A stretch of 64,000 nucleotides of DNA from positions 310,001-374,000 of the forward strand of contig JAEKKJ010000009.1 in NCBI GenBank assembly GCA_019510435.1, written 5' to 3'. A program made the translations under genes and the position numbers. Below, one piece after another: positions 27,898 to 36,493 of the stretch (positions within the stretch are counted from its first letter, which is position 1; every line of letters begins with the position of its first letter). Under the pieces are notes generated by a model. That model ran no database searches. It had not been told where the DNA came from and worked only from the letters and a program-made list of their open reading frames with translations. This stretch comes from Caulobacterales bacterium. Its GTDB lineage: Bacteria > Pseudomonadota > Alphaproteobacteria > Caulobacterales > Caulobacteraceae.

Positions 27898-29061
27898 CTA
27901 TGCTGCAACCTCGCGCGCCAGGGCCAGGAACGCCTGGGCGGCAGGGCTCTGCGGGCTCTCGACCACCAGCGGCTTTCCCGCATCGCAGGCTTCGCGCAGG
28001 GCCACCTCGATCGGGATCTCGGCCAGCAGCGGGACCTTGAGGCGCTCCGCCTCGGCCTTGCCGCCGCCCGCGCCGAACAGCGGGACCTTGGCGCCCGAGG
28101 AATCCGCGAACCAGGCCATGTTCTCCACGACGCCCAGGATCGGCGCACCGGTCTTGTCGAACATGGCCGCGGCCCGGCGCGCGTCGATCAGGGCGATCTC
28201 CTGGGGCGTGGTGACGATGATCACCCCGTCCATCTTCAGCTTCTGGACCAGGGTCAGCTGGATGTCGCCGGTGCCGGGCGGCAGGTCGATGATCAGGACG
28301 TCAAGCGGCGCCTGCGCCGTCCCCCAGTTGGCGTTCATCAGGCTGCGCAGGGCGGAGGAGGCCATGGGCCCGCGCCAGATGTTGGCCGTGCCCGGCTCGA
28401 CGATGAAGCCGATGGACATGACCTTTACGCCCCAGGCCTCCATCGGGTTGAGGCGCTTGTCCTCGTCGAAGGTCGGGTCGCCGTCGACGCCCAGCATCGT
28501 GGGGGCCGAGGGCCCATAGATGTCGGCGTCCAGCAGGCCGACGCGATGGCCCAGGGCCGCCAGCGCGGCCGCCAGGTTCACCGAGACCGTGGACTTGCCC
28601 ACCCCGCCCTTGCCGCTGGCGATGGCCACGATCTTCTTCACGTGCGGCAGGCCCTGGGCGTCCACCATCGGGTGCAGCTGGGCTTGGGGATCCTCAGCGA
28701 TGCGGGCGCGGCGCCCCGGCGGCGCTTCGCCGGGCAAGGGCCGGCGCGGGCTCACCTTCAGGGACGGCGCCGCGGGACGGACCTGCGGCGGGCTGGGCGC
28801 CTGCAGCTCGGAGGTCAGCACCACCTGCGCCACCTCAACGCCCTCGAGGTCGGCCAGCGTCTCTTCCGCCCGGTCGCGCACCGACCGGTAGAGGTCGATG
28901 TCCGCCGGCGCCACCTCCAGCATGAAGGCCGCGCGCCCGCCGCGCAGCACCAGGCCGCGCACCAGGCCGGCGCTGGTCAGGCCCTTGCCGGACCTGGGGT
29001 CGATGACCCCGTCCAGGGCCTGGAGGACCGCTGTCCGGTCGGGACCCGCCGCTTCGCTCAT
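27898..29061 (-). CDS. apbC: Mrp/NBP35 family iron-sulfur carrier ATPase
   Basis: 387 residues. The N-terminal part (about residues 1-75) is a MIP18/DUF59-like domain. The C-terminal ATPase has the deviant Walker A GKGGVGKSTVSVNLAAALA, DADIYGPSAPTML and IIDLPPGTGDIQL. ApbC/Mrp proteins carry Fe-S clusters to target proteins in the cytosol. The usual C-terminal CxxC pair is not visible (ENMAWFADSSGAKVPLFG has no Cys), so cluster binding may differ from the canonical ENMSYxxCxxC form. It is divergent from hflK. Confidence 0.92.
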   Translation of the reverse strand: MSEAAGPDRTAVLQALDGVIDPRSGKGLTSAGLVRGLVLRGGRAAFMLEVAPADIDLYRSVRDRAEETLADLEGVEVAQVVLTSELQAPSPPQVRPAAPSLKVSPRRPLPGEAPPGRRARIAEDPQAQLHPMVDAQGLPHVKKIVAIASGKGGVGKSTVSVNLAAALAALGHRVGLLDADIYGPSAPTMLGVDGDPTFDEDKRLNPMEAWGVKVMSIGFIVEPGTANIWRGPMASSALRSLMNANWGTAQAPLDVLIIDLPPGTGDIQLTLVQKLKMDGVIIVTTPQEIALIDARRAAAMFDKTGAPILGVVENMAWFADSSGAKVPLFGAGGGKAEAERLKVPLLAEIPIEVALREACDAGKPLVVESPQSPAAQAFLALAREVAA

Positions 29062-29155
29062 GCTGATTGTCTTGCCTCACTGGGACGCGCGGTCTCATAT
29101 CCGGCTGACAGCGCCGGTTTACAAGCCCGCCGGCCACCGAGGACCGCCGTCGCCC

Positions 29156-30337
29156 ATGCCCTGGAACGACAACGCCAATCCCGGTCCCTGGGGCGGTCCG
29201 CCGCGCGGCGAGGACGAGGGACGCGAGCCGGGCTCGCGGCGGCCCGGCGGGCGTGGTCCCGGCCGCCCGGAAGGTCCCGACTTCGAGGCCGGCTTGGACC
29301 GCCTTCGCCGGCGCCTGCGGCGGCTGCTGGGCGGGCCGGGGGGCCTGCGTCCTGGCGCGGTCGGCGCGGTGGCCGGCGTCGCCTTCGCCATCTGGGCGGC
29401 GTCGGGCTTCTATGTGGTCGCGCCGAACGAACAGGGGCTGGTGCTCACCTTCGGCGCCTATTCCCGGCCCAGCCCGCCTGGCCTGCGCTACCACCTGCCC
29501 TTCCCCATCGAGAGCGTGGAGCTGGTGCCCGTCACCAGCCTCAACAAGGTGGATATCGGCGGCGCGCGGCCGGGCGAGGCGCCTCAGGAGAGCCTGATGC
29601 TCACCGGCGACCAGGACATCGTCGACCTGAACTTCACGGTCTTCTGGCGCGTGGCCAACCCCGCGCAATACGCCTTCGCCACCCGCAATCCGAAGGACGC
29701 CGTCCGCGCCGTCGCCGAGAGCGCCATGCGCGAGGTGGTGGGCAAGACCACCCTGAACCAGATCTCCACCACCGGCCGGCTGCAGGTGCAGCAGCAGACC
29801 GCGGAGCTGATGCAGCGGATCCTGGATTCCTGGGGCGCCGGGGTGACCGTCGTCGAGGTGCAGGTGCGCTCCGCCGACCCGCCGGAGCCGGTCAAGGCGG
29901 CGTTCCGGGACGTGACCCGCGCCGACCAGGACCGCCAGGCGGCCGTCAACGAGGCCAACGGCTACTACAACCGCGTGGTCAACGAGGCGAAGGGCGACGC
30001 GGCGCGCATCCTGCAGGGCGCCGAGGCCTATCGGGCCCAGGCCGAGCTGGAGGCCAAGGGCGAGGCGGCGCGGTTCAACCAGCTCTACGCCGAGTACCGC
30101 CGCGCCCCGGACGTGACCCGCCAGCGGCTCTACATCGAGACCATGCAGCGCATCCTGCAGAACTCGAACAAGGTGATCGTCGACGCCAAGGGCGCCACCG
30201 CCCCCATCATCCTGCCGCCCGACGTGTTCAAGCCCAGGGGGCCGGCCACTCCCCCAGCCCCGCCGCCCCAGGCCCAAACCCAGACCCAGGCCCAGGCCCA
30301 GGGTGAGGCCAGTTCGGCCGCGAGAACGCCGCAATGA
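29156..30337 (+). CDS. hflK: HflK, SPFH/stomatin membrane protein of the FtsH-HflKC complex
   Basis: 393 residues. A Pro/Gly/Arg-rich cytosolic N-terminus (MPWNDNANPGPWGG) leads to one membrane segment at about residues 65-82 and the SPFH domain beginning GFYVVAPNEQGLVLTFGAY. A long helix (QAAVNEANGYYNRVVNEAKG) follows. The tail is low complexity, Pro/Gln/Thr rich. HflK and HflC form a large cage around the FtsH protease and modulate its degradation of membrane proteins. The stop overlaps the hflC start as ATGA. Confidence 0.95.
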   Translation: MPWNDNANPGPWGGPPRGEDEGREPGSRRPGGRGPGRPEGPDFEAGLDRLRRRLRRLLGGPGGLRPGAVGAVAGVAFAIWAASGFYVVAPNEQGLVLTFGAYSRPSPPGLRYHLPFPIESVELVPVTSLNKVDIGGARPGEAPQESLMLTGDQDIVDLNFTVFWRVANPAQYAFATRNPKDAVRAVAESAMREVVGKTTLNQISTTGRLQVQQQTAELMQRILDSWGAGVTVVEVQVRSADPPEPVKAAFRDVTRADQDRQAAVNEANGYYNRVVNEAKGDAARILQGAEAYRAQAELEAKGEAARFNQLYAEYRRAPDVTRQRLYIETMQRILQNSNKVIVDAKGATAPIILPPDVFKPRGPATPPAPPPQAQTQTQAQAQGEASSAARTPQ

Positions 30338-31251
30338 GCCTGCGCACCGCCGTCATCGGCTTCCTGGCCCTGCTGGCGATCGTCACCGCCTGGCAGACCT
30401 TCTACACCGTGGACCAGCGCGAGCAGGCGGTGGTCCTGAACCTCGGCCGCCCCGTGCGGGTGGTGAACGCGGTCAGCGAGGCCGGCGCCGGTCCCGGCCT
30501 GCACATCAAGACGCCGTTCCTGGAGAACGTGGTCAAGCTGGACCGCCGCAACATCGCCCAGGAGGCCGACCAGGAGGAGATCATCGCCGCCGACCTGCAG
30601 CGGATCGTGGTGGACGCCTTCCTGCGCTACCGCATCACCCAGCCGCTCCAGTATTACCGCACGCTGCATGACGAGCAGACCGCGTCGGACCAGCTGGAGC
30701 GCCTGCTGAACTCCTCCCTGCGCCAGGTGCTGGGCTCGGCGACCCAGAAGGAGATCATCTCCGAGAAGCGCAGCCAGCTGATGGGGCTGATCAAGGCCGA
30801 CATGATGCGCCGCGCCACGGCCTCGCGCCTCGGGATCGAGATCATCGACGTGCGCATCAAGCGGGCCGACCTGCCGGTGGAGATCCAGGAGTCGGTGTTC
30901 AACAACATGCGCACCTCCCGCCAGCAGGAGGCCTCGCAGAAGCGCGCCGTGGGCGAGCAGCAGAAGCGCGAGAAGATGGCCGAGGCCGACAAGGACGTGA
31001 CCGTCACCCTGGCCAGCGCCCGCGAGCAGGCCGGCCAGATCACTGGCGAGGGCGATGCGATCCGCACCCGGGTCTTCGCCCAGAGCTTCGGCAAGGACCC
31101 TGCGTTCGCCGCCTACTTCCGCTCGCTGCAGGCCTATGAGGCCGGGCTGGCGGATGGCCAGACCACCATGGTGCTCTCGCCCGACAGCAGCGCGTTCTTC
31201 AAATATTTCCAGAACGGACCCGGCGGCGCGAGCGCGCCACGACGACGATAG
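30334..31251 (+). CDS. hflC: HflC, partner of HflK
   Basis: 305 residues. Membrane segment at about residues 5-20, then the SPFH domain (TVDQREQAVVLNLGRPVRVV), DLQRIVVDAFLRYRI and the helical region with GIEIIDVRIKRADLP and SREQAGQITGEGDAIR-like sequence. It pairs with HflK in the periplasm-facing cage that regulates FtsH. It overlaps hflK by four bases. In many alphaproteobacteria a degP-type protease gene follows; here the next gene is on the other strand. Confidence 0.95.
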   Translation: MSLRTAVIGFLALLAIVTAWQTFYTVDQREQAVVLNLGRPVRVVNAVSEAGAGPGLHIKTPFLENVVKLDRRNIAQEADQEEIIAADLQRIVVDAFLRYRITQPLQYYRTLHDEQTASDQLERLLNSSLRQVLGSATQKEIISEKRSQLMGLIKADMMRRATASRLGIEIIDVRIKRADLPVEIQESVFNNMRTSRQQEASQKRAVGEQQKREKMAEADKDVTVTLASAREQAGQITGEGDAIRTRVFAQSFGKDPAFAAYFRSLQAYEAGLADGQTTMVLSPDSSAFFKYFQNGPGGASAPRRR

Positions 31252-31271
31252 CCGCCGCGGCCTCCGCGTGC

Positions 31272-31300
31272 TTGCAGACTACAGTTGTAAGGCGTAGTGT
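31272..31300 (+). promoter_or_regulatory. possible promoter with BlaI/MecI-type operator
   Basis: TTGCAG (31272-31277) and TAGTGT (31295-31300) are spaced by 17 bases. The spacer contains CTACA-GT-TGTAAG, with the core TACA-N2-TGTA (31280-31289) typical of BlaI/MecI/CopY repressors. No gene starts downstream on this strand before a terminator at 31359, so the promoter would make a short RNA or be a remnant. Confidence 0.4.
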
Positions 31301-31358
31301 TTACGTGCGTAATCTCGCAGTCCGGCCGCAAGCTCCCCAGCCCGGCCGATACGCCTTG

Positions 31359-31396
31359 CGCCCCTCCTCGGCTCACTTGGGGAGGGGCGGCCTTTT
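31359..31396 (+). terminator. intrinsic terminator downstream of hflC
   Basis: CGCCCCTCC (31359-31367) pairs perfectly with GGAGGGGCG (31381-31389), followed by GCCTTTTC. It closes the hflKC unit and would also end a short RNA made from the promoter at 31272. The HAD gene on the opposite strand ends 17 bases away. Confidence 0.65.
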
Positions 31397-31412
31397 CAGC
31401 CCGCCCACACCT

Positions 31413-32081
31413 TCAGCCTCTCTGCGCCGCCAGCAGCTCGCGAACCTCGTGCAGGTCGCGGGCGATCCGCACGCACAGGGTCTGCATCTCCTCGGTGGGG
31501 TCCAGCATGTCGGGCACCATCACGGTCATCATCCCCGCCGCCGCGGCCGCGCGGACGCCGTTGTGGCTGTCCTCCAGCGCTAGGCAGTCGGCCGGATCGA
31601 CACCGAGGGCCTCGGCGGCCTTCAGGAACGGCTCGGGGTGCGGCTTGCCGCGGGTCTGGACATCGCGGGTGATCAGGGCGTGGAAACGATCCACCAGGCT
31701 GTGCGGCCCCAGGCTCTGCCGGACGGCCTGCAGGCTGGACGAGGTGGCGATGGCCCGCGGCGTCCCGGCGGCGTCCAGGTGTTCGAGGATCTCCAGCACG
31801 CCGGTCTTCAGCGCGATCCCGGCGGCCATCTCCTCGCGGAAGTGGGCGCTGACGGCGGTCGACCAGGCGTCGAGATCGAACCCCTCGCCGAAGTGCTCCA
31901 TCAGGATCACGTCGCTGGAAGCGTGGGTCAGGCCCACCATCCGCTGGAAGGTGCCGAACGGCATCTCGCCGCCGATGTTTCCGGCCGCGCGCTGCATGGC
32001 GCGGAACACCACGACCTCGGTGTCGACCAGCAGGCCGTCCATGTCGAAGACGACGGCGCGGACGGGGCGGGGAAAGGCCAT
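31413..32081 (-). CDS. HAD family hydrolase, beta-phosphoglucomutase-like
   Basis: 222 residues. Motif I is VVFDMDGLLVDTE at about residues 10-22 with the nucleophile Asp and general acid Asp. A four-helix cap follows, then motif II (ATSSSLQ), Lys of motif III in RGKPHPEPFL and motif IV in ALEDSHNGVRAA. It is a phosphatase or phosphomutase of HAD subfamily IA; the substrate is unknown. The ATG shares one base with the serB stop, so the two are likely cotranscribed from the serB side. Confidence 0.92.
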   Translation of the reverse strand: MAFPRPVRAVVFDMDGLLVDTEVVVFRAMQRAAGNIGGEMPFGTFQRMVGLTHASSDVILMEHFGEGFDLDAWSTAVSAHFREEMAAGIALKTGVLEILEHLDAAGTPRAIATSSSLQAVRQSLGPHSLVDRFHALITRDVQTRGKPHPEPFLKAAEALGVDPADCLALEDSHNGVRAAAAAGMMTVMVPDMLDPTEEMQTLCVRIARDLHEVRELLAAQRG

Positions 32082-32971
32082 CAGTCGGTCACGAACGCGT
32101 CGGCCGGGTAGCCCTGGAAATAGAGCAGCGCGGTGAGGTCGGCGTGGTCGACCTTGGCATGGGCCTGGGCCGCCACGATCGGCTTGGCGCGATAGGCCAC
32201 GCCCAGCCCCGCCGCCTGGATCATCGCCAGGTCGTTGGCCCCGTCGCCGACGGCCAGGGCGGCGGACGGGTCGGCGCCGATCGCCGCGCTCTCCGCCTGT
32301 AGCGCCGCCAGCTTGGCCTCGCGCCCGAGGATCGGCTCGCCGACCGTGCCGGTGAGATGGCCGTCAGCCTCGATCAGGGTGTTGGCGCGGTCGGCGTGGA
32401 AACCGGCCGCCTCCGCCACCCGCCGCGTGAAGAAGGTGAAGCCGCCGGAGACCAGCACGCAGCGCGCGCCGTTGGCGGCCATGGTGCGCACCAGGGTCCG
32501 CGCGCCGGGGTTCAGCCGCACCCGCTCGTCATAGGCCTGCTGCAGGGCGGTGACCCGCAGGCCCTTCAGCATCCCCACCCGCTCGCGCAGGGCGCCCTCG
32601 AAGGGCAGCTCGCCGCGCATGGCGCGCTCGGTGATGGCGCTGATCTCGGCCTTGAGCCCGGCGAAGTCGGCCAGCTCGTCCAGGCATTCGACATTGATGA
32701 TGGTGGAGTCCATGTCGGCGACCAGCAGGCGCTTCCTGCGGCCCGCCGCCGGCTGGACGCAGACGTCGACCGGCATCGCGTCGAGCTCGGTGGCGAGGAC
32801 GGCCTCCGCGTCCGCCCGATCGGCCAGCAGGGGCAGGTCGAAGGCCCCTTCCCCCAGCGGCTTCGCCGCCTTGACGGCGCAGCCGGCGGCTGCGAGCGCT
32901 GTCCGTGCGCGTTCGGCGGCGAGGGCGGCCGCGGCAGGATCGGGGCTCACGAGGGTGACGACGAGTTCCAT
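32081..32971 (-). CDS. serB: phosphoserine phosphatase
   Basis: 296 residues. An N-terminal ACT-like domain of about 75 residues ([12 protein letters not shown]) precedes the HAD core with [37 protein letters not shown] and [20 protein letters not shown]. SerB removes phosphate from L-phosphoserine, the last step of serine synthesis. The ATG at 32971 lies on the same CATG as the miaA ATG on the other strand, so promoter and ribosome site fall inside miaA. This start matches family N-termini. Confidence 0.95.
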   Translation of the reverse strand: MELVVTLVSPDPAAAALAAERARTALAAAGCAVKAAKPLGEGAFDLPLLADRADAEAVLATELDAMPVDVCVQPAAGRRKRLLVADMDSTIINVECLDELADFAGLKAEISAITERAMRGELPFEGALRERVGMLKGLRVTALQQAYDERVRLNPGARTLVRTMAANGARCVLVSGGFTFFTRRVAEAAGFHADRANTLIEADGHLTGTVGEPILGREAKLAALQAESAAIGADPSAALAVGDGANDLAMIQAAGLGVAYRAKPIVAAQAHAKVDHADLTALLYFQGYPADAFVTD

Positions 32972-33899
32972 GGGGTCCCGCATCTGGCTGATCGCCGGCC
33001 CCACCGCAAGCGGCAAGTCCGCCCTGGCCCTGCGCCTGGCCGAGCTGACGGGCGGCGAGATCGTCAACGCCGACTCCCAGCAGCTCTACGCCGACCTGCG
33101 CCTGCTCTCCGCACGGCCGTCGCCGGAGGAAGAGGCGCGCGCGCCGCACCATCTGTTCGGCGTGGCCGATGCGGCGGACGGCTGGTCGGTGGGCCGCTGG
33201 CTGCGGGCCGCCACCGAGACCCTGGCCGAGCTCGCCGCGCGGGACGGGCCCGCCATCGTGGTCGGCGGCACGGGGCTCTACTTCCGCGCCCTGACCCGAG
33301 GCCTCGCCGAGATCCCGCAGGTCCCGCCGTTCGTGCGCCGCGCCGCAGAGAACGACCACCAGGCCCTGGGCGAGGCGGCGTTCCGGGCGCGCCTGGCGGC
33401 CGTGGACCCGGCGGCGGCGGCGCGGATCGCGGTGGGCGACCGCCAGCGACTGGTGCGGGCCTGGGAGGTCTGGTCGGCCACCGGCCAGGCGCTGTCGGAC
33501 CTGCAGGGGACCGGCGAGCCGCTGCTGGCGCCCGGCAGCTGGGCCGGCGTCGCCCTGGAGCCGCCGCGCGAGGCCCTCTACGCCCGCTGCGACGCGCGCT
33601 TGGCGGCCATGGTCGAGGCCGGCGCGCTACAGGAGGTGGCGGCGCTGGTCGCCCGCAGCCTCGATCCCGCCCTGCCGGCCATGAAGGCGGTGGGCGTGCG
33701 CGAGTTGGCGGCCCACCTCAGCGGCGAGATGACCCTGGAGGCCGCGGTGGCCCTCGCCCAGCAGGAGACCCGCCGCTACGCCAAGCGGCAGATGACCTGG
33801 CTGCGCGGGCAGATGGGCGACTGGCCGCGAATCACCGGCCTGGATCCCCGCGACCAATGGAGGCAGTTTCTTGCGCTCAACCCCGGCTTGACGGCCTGA
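32970..33899 (+). CDS. miaA: tRNA dimethylallyltransferase
   Basis: 309 residues. P-loop [16 protein letters not shown] at about residues 9-24, then [15 protein letters not shown], the DxxQ-type substrate loop, and [16 protein letters not shown]. MiaA adds a dimethylallyl group to A37 of tRNAs reading UNN codons. The ATG at 32970 overlaps the divergent serB start. Its product affects reading of Leu codons, and the gene lies directly upstream of the ilv attenuator. Confidence 0.95.
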   Translation: MGSRIWLIAGPTASGKSALALRLAELTGGEIVNADSQQLYADLRLLSARPSPEEEARAPHHLFGVADAADGWSVGRWLRAATETLAELAARDGPAIVVGGTGLYFRALTRGLAEIPQVPPFVRRAAENDHQALGEAAFRARLAAVDPAAAARIAVGDRQRLVRAWEVWSATGQALSDLQGTGEPLLAPGSWAGVALEPPREALYARCDARLAAMVEAGALQEVAALVARSLDPALPAMKAVGVRELAAHLSGEMTLEAAVALAQQETRRYAKRQMTWLRGQMGDWPRITGLDPRDQWRQFLALNPGLTA

Positions 33900-33908
33900 G
33901 CGCGGCAT

Positions 33909-33934
33909 GCGAAAGCCCCTTCCCTGACTTTCGC
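33909..33934 (+). other. 7-bp hairpin at the head of the ilv leader
   Basis: GCGAAAG (33909-33915) pairs perfectly with CTTTCGC (33928-33934). It starts 10 bases after the miaA stop and precedes the leader peptide start by 10 bases. It could weaken readthrough from miaA or shape the leader; no T-run follows. Confidence 0.4.
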
Positions 33935-33944
33935 GGGAAATCTC

Positions 33945-33980
33945 GTGCGCAAGATTCTTGTACTCGTAGGGCGGCCGTAA
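33945..33980 (+). CDS. ilv leader peptide (attenuator)
   Basis: An 11-residue reading frame, GTG start, encoding MRKILVLVGRP. The run Ile-Leu-Val-Leu-Val uses ATT CTT GTA CTC GTA, and ATT, CTT and GTA are codons rarely used elsewhere in this G+C-rich sequence. GGGAAA sits upstream. It is followed by a hairpin (CTGACA-TCAC-TGTCAG, 33985-34000) and then a terminator before ilvB. This is the classic plan of attenuation by branched-chain aminoacyl-tRNA supply. Attenuation of ilvBN is known in Caulobacter crescentus. The gene is too short for routine prediction. Confidence 0.85.
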   Translation: MRKILVLVGRP

Positions 33981-34020
33981 CGGACTGACATCACTGTCAG
34001 GACCGACCGGTCGCTCGCCC

Positions 34021-34042
34021 AGGCCCCTCGCGGGCCTTTTTT
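34021..34042 (+). terminator. attenuator terminator of ilvB
   Basis: AGGCCC (34021-34026) pairs with GGGCCT (34032-34037) around a CTCGC loop and is followed by TTTTTA. It stands 38 bases before the ilvB ATG and 40 bases after the leader peptide stop. GGGCG in the leader peptide gene (33969) can pair with CGCCC at 34016-34020 and may help set up the competing fold. Confidence 0.8.
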
Positions 34043-34079
34043 ATTGCCCAAATCCGTCCCCCCAGCCAGGCCGCACCCC

Positions 34080-35870
34080 ATGTCCGCCCACCAGACGATC
34101 GAAGCCGAAACCACCACCCTCTCCGGCGCGGAAATGGTCGTGCGCGCCCTCATCGACCAGGGCGTGGAGGTGCTGTTCGGCTATCCGGGCGGCGCGGTGC
34201 TGCCGATCTACGACGCGCTCTTCGCCGAGCCGCGGCTGCAGCACGTGCTGGTGCGCCACGAGCAGGGCGCGACCCACGCCGCGGAGGGCTACGCCCGCTC
34301 CACCGGCAAGCCCGGCGTCGTCCTGGTCACCTCGGGCCCCGGAGCCACCAACGCCGTCACCGGCATCGTCGACGCCCTGATGGACTCCATCCCGCTGGTG
34401 GTGATCACCGGCCAGGTCGCCACCCACCTGATCGGCACCGACGCCTTCCAGGAGTGCGACACCATCGGGATCACCCGGCCCTGCACCAAGCACAACTACC
34501 TGGTGAAGGACGTGGCCGAGCTGCCGCGCATCCTGCACGAGGCCTTCCACATCGCCACGTCCGGCCGGCCAGGTCCGGTGGTGATCGACATCCCCAAGGA
34601 CGTGCAGTTCGCCAAGGGCGCCTATCGCGGCCCGGCCGAGGTGACCCACAGCCACAACTACGCGCCGCGGGTGAAGGGCGACGCCGGCCGCATCGCCGAG
34701 GCCGCCGCCCTCTTGGCGCGGGCGAAGAAGCCGATCCTCTACACCGGCGGCGGCGTGATCAACGCCGGCCCGCGCGCCGCGGCCCTGCTGCGCGAACTGG
34801 CGGCCCTGACCGGCGCGCCGGTCACCTCCACCCTGATGGGCCTGGGCGCCTTCCCGGCCTCCAGCCCGCAATGGCTGGGCATGGTGGGCATGCACGGCAG
34901 CTTCGAGGCCAACAACGCCATGCACGACTGCGACGTGATGGTGGCCATCGGCGCGCGCTTCGACGACCGGGTGACCGGCCGGCTGGACGCCTTCGCCCCG
35001 ACCTCGAAGAAGATCCACATCGACATCGACGCCAGCTCCATCGGCAAGAACGTGCGCGCCGACATCGGCATCGTCGGCGACGCGGCCAGCGTGCTGGAGG
35101 ACCTGATCGCCGCCTGGAAGAGCCGCAACCTGTCGGTGGACAAGGCCGCGATGCAGGGCTGGTGGACCGAGATCGAGGCCTGGCGGGCGCGGGACAGCTT
35201 CCGCTATGCGCCTGACGCCAAGCTGATCAAGCCGCAGCACGCCATCCAGCGGCTGTACGAGCTGACCCGCGGCCACGACACCTACATCACCACCGAGGTG
35301 GGCCAGCACCAGATGTGGGCTGCGCAGTTCTACCACTTCGACGAGCCGAACCGCTGGATGACCTCCGGCGGCCTCGGCACCATGGGCTACGGTCTGCCGG
35401 CCGCGGTGGGCGTGCAGATGGCGCACCCGGAGAGCCTGGTCATCGACATCGCCGGCGACGCCAGCGTGCAGATGACCATGCAGGAGATGTCGACCGCGGT
35501 TCAGTACGAGCTGCCGATCAAGATCTTCATCCTCAACAACGAGTGGATGGGCATGGTGCGCCAGTGGCAGCAGCTCCTGCACGGCGAGCGCTACAGCCAC
35601 TCCTACTCGGCCTCGCTGCCCGACTTCGTGAAGCTGGCCGAGGCCTACGGCGGCGTCGGCCTGCGCGCCGAGCATCCCGACGAGCTGGACGACAAGATCC
35701 GCGAAATGATCGCGGTGAAGAAGCCGGTGCTGTTCGACTGCCGGGTGACCAAGGAAGAGAACTGCTTCCCGATGATCCCGTCCGGCAAGGCGCATAACGA
35801 GATGATCATGGCCGAGGAGACCCGCGACCTGGGCTCGATCATCGACGAGCGCGGCCGCCGGCTGGTGTGA
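34080..35870 (+). CDS. ilvB: acetolactate synthase large subunit
   Basis: 596 residues, thiamine diphosphate enzyme that condenses pyruvate with pyruvate or 2-oxobutyrate in valine, leucine and isoleucine synthesis. N-terminal PYR domain with VLFGYPGGAVLPIYDAL, RHEQGATHAAEGYARSTGKP (catalytic Glu), the central FAD-binding domain, and the TPP motif GDASVQMTMQEMSTAVQYE with NNEWMGMVRQWQ. I start at ATG 34080; a TTG at 34044 would fall next to the terminator T-run. The regulatory subunit ilvH is not downstream but at 48340, which is unusual. Confidence 0.95.
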   Translation: MSAHQTIEAETTTLSGAEMVVRALIDQGVEVLFGYPGGAVLPIYDALFAEPRLQHVLVRHEQGATHAAEGYARSTGKPGVVLVTSGPGATNAVTGIVDALMDSIPLVVITGQVATHLIGTDAFQECDTIGITRPCTKHNYLVKDVAELPRILHEAFHIATSGRPGPVVIDIPKDVQFAKGAYRGPAEVTHSHNYAPRVKGDAGRIAEAAALLARAKKPILYTGGGVINAGPRAAALLRELAALTGAPVTSTLMGLGAFPASSPQWLGMVGMHGSFEANNAMHDCDVMVAIGARFDDRVTGRLDAFAPTSKKIHIDIDASSIGKNVRADIGIVGDAASVLEDLIAAWKSRNLSVDKAAMQGWWTEIEAWRARDSFRYAPDAKLIKPQHAIQRLYELTRGHDTYITTEVGQHQMWAAQFYHFDEPNRWMTSGGLGTMGYGLPAAVGVQMAHPESLVIDIAGDASVQMTMQEMSTAVQYELPIKIFILNNEWMGMVRQWQQLLHGERYSHSYSASLPDFVKLAEAYGGVGLRAEHPDELDDKIREMIAVKKPVLFDCRVTKEENCFPMIPSGKAHNEMIMAEETRDLGSIIDERGRRLV

Positions 35871-35892
35871 CCCGGGGGACGGCGGCGCCCGC

Positions 35893-36417
35893 CTAGGACG
35901 CCGCGGCCTGGGCCTCGACCATCGTCCCCCGCCGCATCCGGCTTTGCAGCAGGAGGCGGAACGCGGCGACGTGGGTGATCATCAGGATGGGCACGTAGAG
36001 CATCGGGATCGCATAGGCGGCGCCTAGGGACCCGGCGCGCTCGGGCAGGCCGACCTGGACGCCGTGGGCGTAGTCGACGACGATGTCGACGGCCCCCATC
36101 GCGTTGAAGGCCACGACCAGCAGCCAGAAGAGCGGGCGCACCCGGATCGCCGCCAGCGCCAGCATTGCCAGCAGGCCGGTGGCGAAGTCGCCATAGGCGG
36201 CGAACGTCGCGAACCCGATGGGCAGGTCCGCGCCGACGAAGCCCGGCAACAGGAAGACCAGGCCGAAGAAGCGGAAGCTGTGCAGGGTGGCGATGGCGCG
36301 ATGCGCGGCGACCGGCTCCATGCCGCGCAGCTTGGGCGCCCCATAGGCGCCGAACCACAACAGCCAGGGCGCATAGCCCAGGACGAGATGGCTCATGAAG
36401 ATGATCGTGGGCGACAT
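35893..36417 (-). CDS. hypothetical membrane protein
   Basis: 174 residues with five hydrophobic segments (about residues 3-23, 50-68, 76-92, 95-112 and 135-158). The sequence FRFFGLVFLLPGFVG and FATGLLAMLALAAIR are typical of a small DUF family of integral membrane proteins, but I cannot name it. It is divergent from the LysR gene 76 bases away, so that regulator may control it. It ends 22 bases from the convergent ilvB stop. Confidence 0.75.
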   Translation of the reverse strand: MSPTIIFMSHLVLGYAPWLLWFGAYGAPKLRGMEPVAAHRAIATLHSFRFFGLVFLLPGFVGADLPIGFATFAAYGDFATGLLAMLALAAIRVRPLFWLLVVAFNAMGAVDIVVDYAHGVQVGLPERAGSLGAAYAIPMLYVPILMITHVAAFRLLLQSRMRRGTMVEAQAAAS

Positions 36418-36493
36418 GGGGCCTCCTCTCGGGCAGGGCCGCTGTCTACGCCGGCTTCCATCGCGCGCCCATCCGGCGTAATCGCTACAGGCT

